From Chlamydiia bacterium (GTDB taxonomy: Bacteria > Chlamydiota > Chlamydiia > Chlamydiales > SM23-39): a DNA stretch of 17,365 nt. The notes below the pieces were generated by a model. The model was not told the DNA's origin, did no database searches, and worked only from the letters and a program-made list of their open reading frames with translations. A program made the translations under genes and the position numbers. Positions 14,454-17,365 of this stretch are shown in pieces; position 1 is the stretch's first letter, and the number at the start of each line of letters is the position of its first letter. Location of the stretch: positions 1 through 17,365 of the forward strand of contig JACQAR010000106.1 of NCBI GenBank assembly GCA_016194825.1. Direction: 5' to 3'.

Positions 14454-15225
14454 AAACGAGCCAGCAAGAATTGGGCGGGAATTCCCAACGATCTTTCGGA
14501 CAATTTTTCTGAAAATAGTCGTTCTCCTTCAAAAAGTGGTGCAATTGTAGCATGAACTGATCGTAAGGAGATCGCATCGGAACTTTGAAGCCAAATTGCT
14601 TGAGCCAAAGTTTGAGTTTTTTTTGGAGTCGATCTAGCTGGGAGTAACCAGGAGACTCTGGGAAAGGAACTCCTTTCTCGCCTCCGTATTGCTGGGCTAG
14701 CTCTTCAAATGGCTGCGATGTGAGCCACGTTCTCGGCTCTTGCGGGTTGATGTTCGTAAAAAATCGGAGGATCCTCATCCCATGCATAGGGCGAGTCGGG
14801 AAACTGTCGATATGCAACAGATCATTTCTCGCGCGCGTGCGCAATTTTCTCCCTTTCTCTTGAAAGGGGCGAAAACTGGCATAATCGAGTTTCCACTCTT
14901 TTGCATAGGGAGAAAGGAGCTGAGTCAGAAATTGGGTCACCGCTTTCGAATAGTGGCGCAAGATGTCGTGGATTTTTTGCGCTCCGATAGGATCTTTTGG
15001 ATCGTGGTTGGTGATTTTATCGAGCTGCGGTTTATAGGCAATGTTTTTGCGCGCTTTGGAAGAACCCTGTTTTTGCTGGAGCAAAAAATCGATCTCTTGT
15101 TGAGGAAAAGAAAAGGGGATCTGTGGGAAAAAGAGAATGTTCCCTATTTCGAGCTCGCGGCAGTATTTCAACCGATTTTTAGGATTTTCCCATTCTCCCA
15201 TTTCCACAAGCTTTTTTTGCGCCAT
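14290..15225 (-). CDS. kdoO: Kdo hydroxylase (KdoO family)
   Basis: Fe(II)/2-oxoglutarate-dependent dioxygenase, 311 residues, of the family that hydroxylates Kdo of the lipopolysaccharide inner core at C3 (known in Burkholderia and Yersinia). The family hallmark LHIDSFPTRPMHG is followed by RILRFFTNINP; His138 and Asp140 form the HxD pair. The distal iron ligand is probably His264 in VSHAALSGQYALEQT. Length is normal and there is no signal peptide. A strong AGGGGAG Shine-Dalgarno sequence precedes the ATG, and the HExxH gene ends 10 bases upstream, so the two are co-transcribed. The last 164 bases, residues about 258-311 including His264, overlap the 3' end of rpoN on the other strand. Confidence 0.88.
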   Translation of the reverse strand: MAQKKLVEMGEWENPKNRLKYCRELEIGNILFFPQIPFSFPQQEIDFLLQQKQGSSKARKNIAYKPQLDKITNHDPKDPIGAQKIHDILRHYSKAVTQFLTQLLSPYAKEWKLDYASFRPFQEKGRKLRTRARNDLLHIDSFPTRPMHGMRILRFFTNINPQEPRTWLTSQPFEELAQQYGGEKGVPFPESPGYSQLDRLQKKLKLWLKQFGFKVPMRSPYDQFMLQLHHFLKENDYFQKNCPKDRWEFPPNSCWLVFTDQVSHAALSGQYALEQTLLIPQKALLQPERSPVAILERLSGKNMVDSELIQS

Positions 15226-15235
15226 AATTCTCCCC

Positions 15236-16003
15236 TTACTTCAGATACGCCAAGCGGATCAAACGCCAACGGAGCGATGTCTGCTTCTCAGCATATTCTT
15301 GAATGTTTTCTAGTTTACCAAACTGCCGAATCTCTGTATCGGTCAATCGCAACATCAGAGCAAAAGGCTTGTCAGAGACCTTTAGGAGAGCGTGATAGGT
15401 TTTTTTTAAAATGCGGTGTTGTCGGATCAGACGGCAAAACCCTAGTCCTAGCCACAGCGCAGCAAAAAATAGGGCCCCCTGAAAAAACATCCCTACCAGC
15501 ATTGCCACCAAAAAAGGCCAAACTTCCCAAGGGCTCTGGATAATGGGGCCCAATATCCTGCGCCAGCGCACTAAAGAGGTCATGTACGCAAAAAATTCTT
15601 CATTTTTCTTCTCTGAAAAAGCGCTTCGAGCAGCGTGCACCGCTTCATGGGCGAGGATTTCTTCGCGCTGGTAGAGACCCAAATAAGAGCCTTTCCTCAG
15701 TGCTTTGCGAAGTTGGATCGCGACCAATTTCCCCTCTAAGATCCAAGCAGCAGCTCCTTGCCACGGCGCAAGCAGGCGATTCGAATAGAAGGCGGGGAGC
15801 GAGTGGGGCTCAAAATCAAATCGCTCCTTGAGATGGTAACAGACCCATTGCCAATGAGAACTGGGAATTGACTCCCCTCCCAACTTGACTGCATGTTTGC
15901 CTGTATTTTTGACCCGATCTAAAAATTCTGATTCCGTTTCGGAAGGTCCCGGAATAAAACCTTTTTGATTCAATGCCACTAGTTCTTCATCCGTCATAAG
16001 CAC
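15236..16003 (-). CDS. Membrane protein with HExxH motif, putative metalloprotease
   Basis: Protein of 255 residues without a family I can name with certainty. It has a zinc-protease-type motif HEAVH at 119-123, in the context LAHEAVHAARSAF, with Glu135/Glu136 (NEEFFAY) as possible third ligand. A hydrophobic pair of helices at about 161-192 should form a membrane hairpin, putting the motif and both ends on the same side. The N-terminal 100 residues are soluble and contain several tryptophans. Proteolytic activity is inferred only from the motif. The start overlaps the end of the O-antigen-ligase gene by 17 bases (ATG at 16003 or 15997), and kdoO follows after 10 bases, so it belongs to an envelope operon. 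Confidence 0.75.
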   Translation of the reverse strand: MLMTDEELVALNQKGFIPGPSETESEFLDRVKNTGKHAVKLGGESIPSSHWQWVCYHLKERFDFEPHSLPAFYSNRLLAPWQGAAAWILEGKLVAIQLRKALRKGSYLGLYQREEILAHEAVHAARSAFSEKKNEEFFAYMTSLVRWRRILGPIIQSPWEVWPFLVAMLVGMFFQGALFFAALWLGLGFCRLIRQHRILKKTYHALLKVSDKPFALMLRLTDTEIRQFGKLENIQEYAEKQTSLRWRLIRLAYLK

Positions 16004-17363
16004 ACCGTGCTAACAAACCTGCCACACCAAATAACATCAATTTTCCTTGCTGAAATAGCAGCGGATAATGGTCGCAGCCACCAATGAAAAGGATCGCTAA
16101 AAATGCCCCCAATAACAACCCCAGCTCCCGAGTGGGAGCAGCTCTAAAAGAGCGCCACACCAAAGTCCCTATCCAAGCCAAAAATGCGAGGAGAGCCAAG
16201 ACTCCCGTCTCTGCCAATATCCGCAAGTAAATATTATGCACTCCGCTGACTGCCAAAGACTTATCCGCTCCATCATCCAAATGTAAAGCTGCTTTACAAC
16301 TGAATTGCCCATATCCGACGCCGAGCCAGGGATGTTGTTTCACCATCCGGAATGCGACCCGTTCATAATGATGGCGCAACTCGTCAGAATTACGCGAACA
16401 GACCGTTGTATTCACAATTCCGCCTCGATACCGAAATTGCTCAGAAAAACAGGTAGACACCGCTGCTGTTGCTGCCACAAAGACAAGGACAGCACTCCAA
16501 GGCCTCTCATTTTGTCTAAAAACACACCACGCCAAATAAAAGAGCGTTCCGAGTAAATAGGCAAAGATCGCCGACCTAGAAAAGGTAGTAGCCAAAGCGA
16601 AGAGCTGTAAAAAATAAGCTCCCATCAGCCACCTGTGTCGCTGGGTCGTCAATAGATGGAAGGTGAGGAGGAGGCTTACAGCAAGAAAACCTCCCAGTAC
16701 ATTCGGATGACTCAAAGTGCCCATCGTCCGAAAAATTTCTACAGGAATTCTTTCCACCCAATCGAAAAGCCACAGCTTTCCATTGGGCGGGCAGGGGATG
16801 GTAGCAAAGAGTTTTTGCTCCCCGAAAAACCTTAAGCCGAGGTGGGACTGGGTCCAGTATTGGCCGATGGCGATGAGCGCTTGGAGCGTTCCACTGGTCA
16901 CGAAACTCCATGCGGCAATGGAAAAAAGGCGCCGCTTATCCAAGGGGCCATTGGCGAGATACAAAAATAGCGCGATAGGGGTCAACAGCTGGACTAAGCG
17001 GGTATAGGGAACCGGATAGTGGATAAAAGGAGAGGCTACAATCGATAGCAGCGACAACAAAAAGATGGCCCAGAGCCATGCTCCTCCTCTTTGCATCAAC
17101 CGCTTACCTACAAAGGCGAGCAAAACCAATGCAACCAAATCAGACGCATAAAAGTAAATTTTTACTTCAAAACCTTCTACAATTAAATTTTCAGGAACTA
17201 TCTTTAAGGAATAATGCCTCAAAAATTTATCATATTTATGCTCGATTGGGATAGCAAACAACAATAAAAAAAGCAGAACCGATTGGATCCATTGTATTGA
17301 ACCTATCCCATTAAAAGGTTTCAGTCGATTTTGCGGTTCTTTTGAGCCGATTTTCGACTTCAA
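15987..17363 (-). CDS. O-antigen ligase/polymerase-like membrane protein (Wzy_C)
   Basis: Polytopic inner-membrane protein of at least 458 residues, with roughly ten or more hydrophobic segments starting near residue 27. The Wzy_C core is visible as FSRSA, then QHPWLGVGYGQFS, and after a periplasmic loop HNIYLRILAETG, the arrangement found in WaaL ligases and Wzy polymerases that transfer lipid-linked glycans. The family cannot be split further by eye. The loop carries the in-frame palindrome-encoded CKAALHL at residues 356-362. The start is uncertain: the frame is open to TTG at 17361-17363, 2 bases from the window end, and no ATG exists before the first membrane segment, so the gene may begin outside. 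It is the first visible gene of the operon with the HExxH protein and kdoO. Confidence 0.85.
   Translation of the reverse strand: MKSKIGSKEPQNRLKPFNGIGSIQWIQSVLLFLLLFAIPIEHKYDKFLRHYSLKIVPENLIVEGFEVKIYFYASDLVALVLLAFVGKRLMQRGGAWLWAIFLLSLLSIVASPFIHYPVPYTRLVQLLTPIALFLYLANGPLDKRRLFSIAAWSFVTSGTLQALIAIGQYWTQSHLGLRFFGEQKLFATIPCPPNGKLWLFDWVERIPVEIFRTMGTLSHPNVLGGFLAVSLLLTFHLLTTQRHRWLMGAYFLQLFALATTFSRSAIFAYLLGTLFYLAWCVFRQNERPWSAVLVFVAATAAVSTCFSEQFRYRGGIVNTTVCSRNSDELRHHYERVAFRMVKQHPWLGVGYGQFSCKAALHLDDGADKSLAVSGVHNIYLRILAETGVLALLAFLAWIGTLVWRSFRAAPTRELGLLLGAFLAILFIGGCDHYPLLFQQGKLMLFGVAGLLARCAYDG
16278..16300 (-). repeat. Dispersed palindrome, copy 3, inside a gene
   Basis: On the minus strand, TGTAAAGC, one A and GCTTTACATTT (16298 down to 16279) match copy 2 over 20 consecutive bases. 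The left arm is cut to 8 paired bases, because TTG replaces the outer AAA. The copy lies in frame in the O-antigen-ligase-like gene and encodes CKAALHL between the GVGYGQFS motif and the DDG loop. Confidence 0.8.
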
Positions 17364-17365
17364 AA

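Noticed and set aside
14740..15543. 267-codon plus-strand open frame opposite kdoO and the HExxH gene
   Set aside because: It spans the junction of two well-supported minus-strand genes, has no ribosome site, and shows no recognisable domain.

Overview
The window most likely comes from an environmental (amoeba- or animal-associated) member of the Chlamydiae. Three things point there: a groES-groEL operon behind a degenerate CIRCE box, an uvrD/pcrA helicase close to rpoN (uvrD and rpoN are neighbours in Chlamydia, from memory), and lipopolysaccharide-modifying genes such as a Kdo hydroxylase, which the small Chlamydia genomes lack as far as I recall. By eye the base composition is close to balanced, higher in GC than most chlamydiae; Criblamydiaceae-like lineages are one possibility. 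This placement is inference, not a search result.

Layout from left to right. 1-226: no convincing gene; two perfect hairpins, longer inverted repeats and a degenerate copy of a short dispersed palindrome. 227-760 (-): Nudix hydrolase. 854-1309 (+): hypothetical protein. 1324-1347: bidirectional terminator. 1372-3347 (-): groEL and groES, with a TTGACA-17-TATAGT promoter and a CIRCE-like operator that runs into the stop codon of the next gene. 3432-4643 (-): exported DUF1343/NamZ-like (GH171) exo-muramidase. 4691-8257 (+): bifunctional proline catabolism enzyme PutA. 8309-8860 (+): small exported acidic protein. 8875-8897: perfect palindrome directly before a GT9 heptosyltransferase-like gene (8904-9941), which overlaps uvrD/pcrA (9895-11988). 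11984-12147: a 164-bp imperfect palindrome with long inverted termini, which supplies the uvrD stop codon. 12157-13110 (-): second GT9-like protein. 13152-14453 (+): rpoN (sigma-54), convergently overlapping kdoO (14290-15225, -). 15236-16003 (-): HExxH membrane protein. 15987-17363 (-): O-antigen ligase/polymerase-like membrane protein, possibly cut at the window edge.

The last three minus-strand genes are tightly packed and probably form one operon for cell-envelope work: a Wzy/WaaL-type enzyme, a membrane metalloprotease-like protein and a Kdo hydroxylase. The two GT9 proteins fit the same glycan theme. The NamZ-like enzyme suggests peptidoglycan turnover or salvage, and PutA suggests use of proline as carbon or energy source.

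The most unusual signals are repeats. A palindrome built on the arm TGTAAAGC occurs three times; one copy lies in frame inside the O-antigen ligase gene and encodes CKAALHL. A separate MITE-like palindrome sits across the end of uvrD. A third observation is the rpoN/kdoO tail-to-tail overlap: the sigma factor's C-terminal extension beyond its RpoN box is written antisense to the part of kdoO carrying a likely iron ligand.
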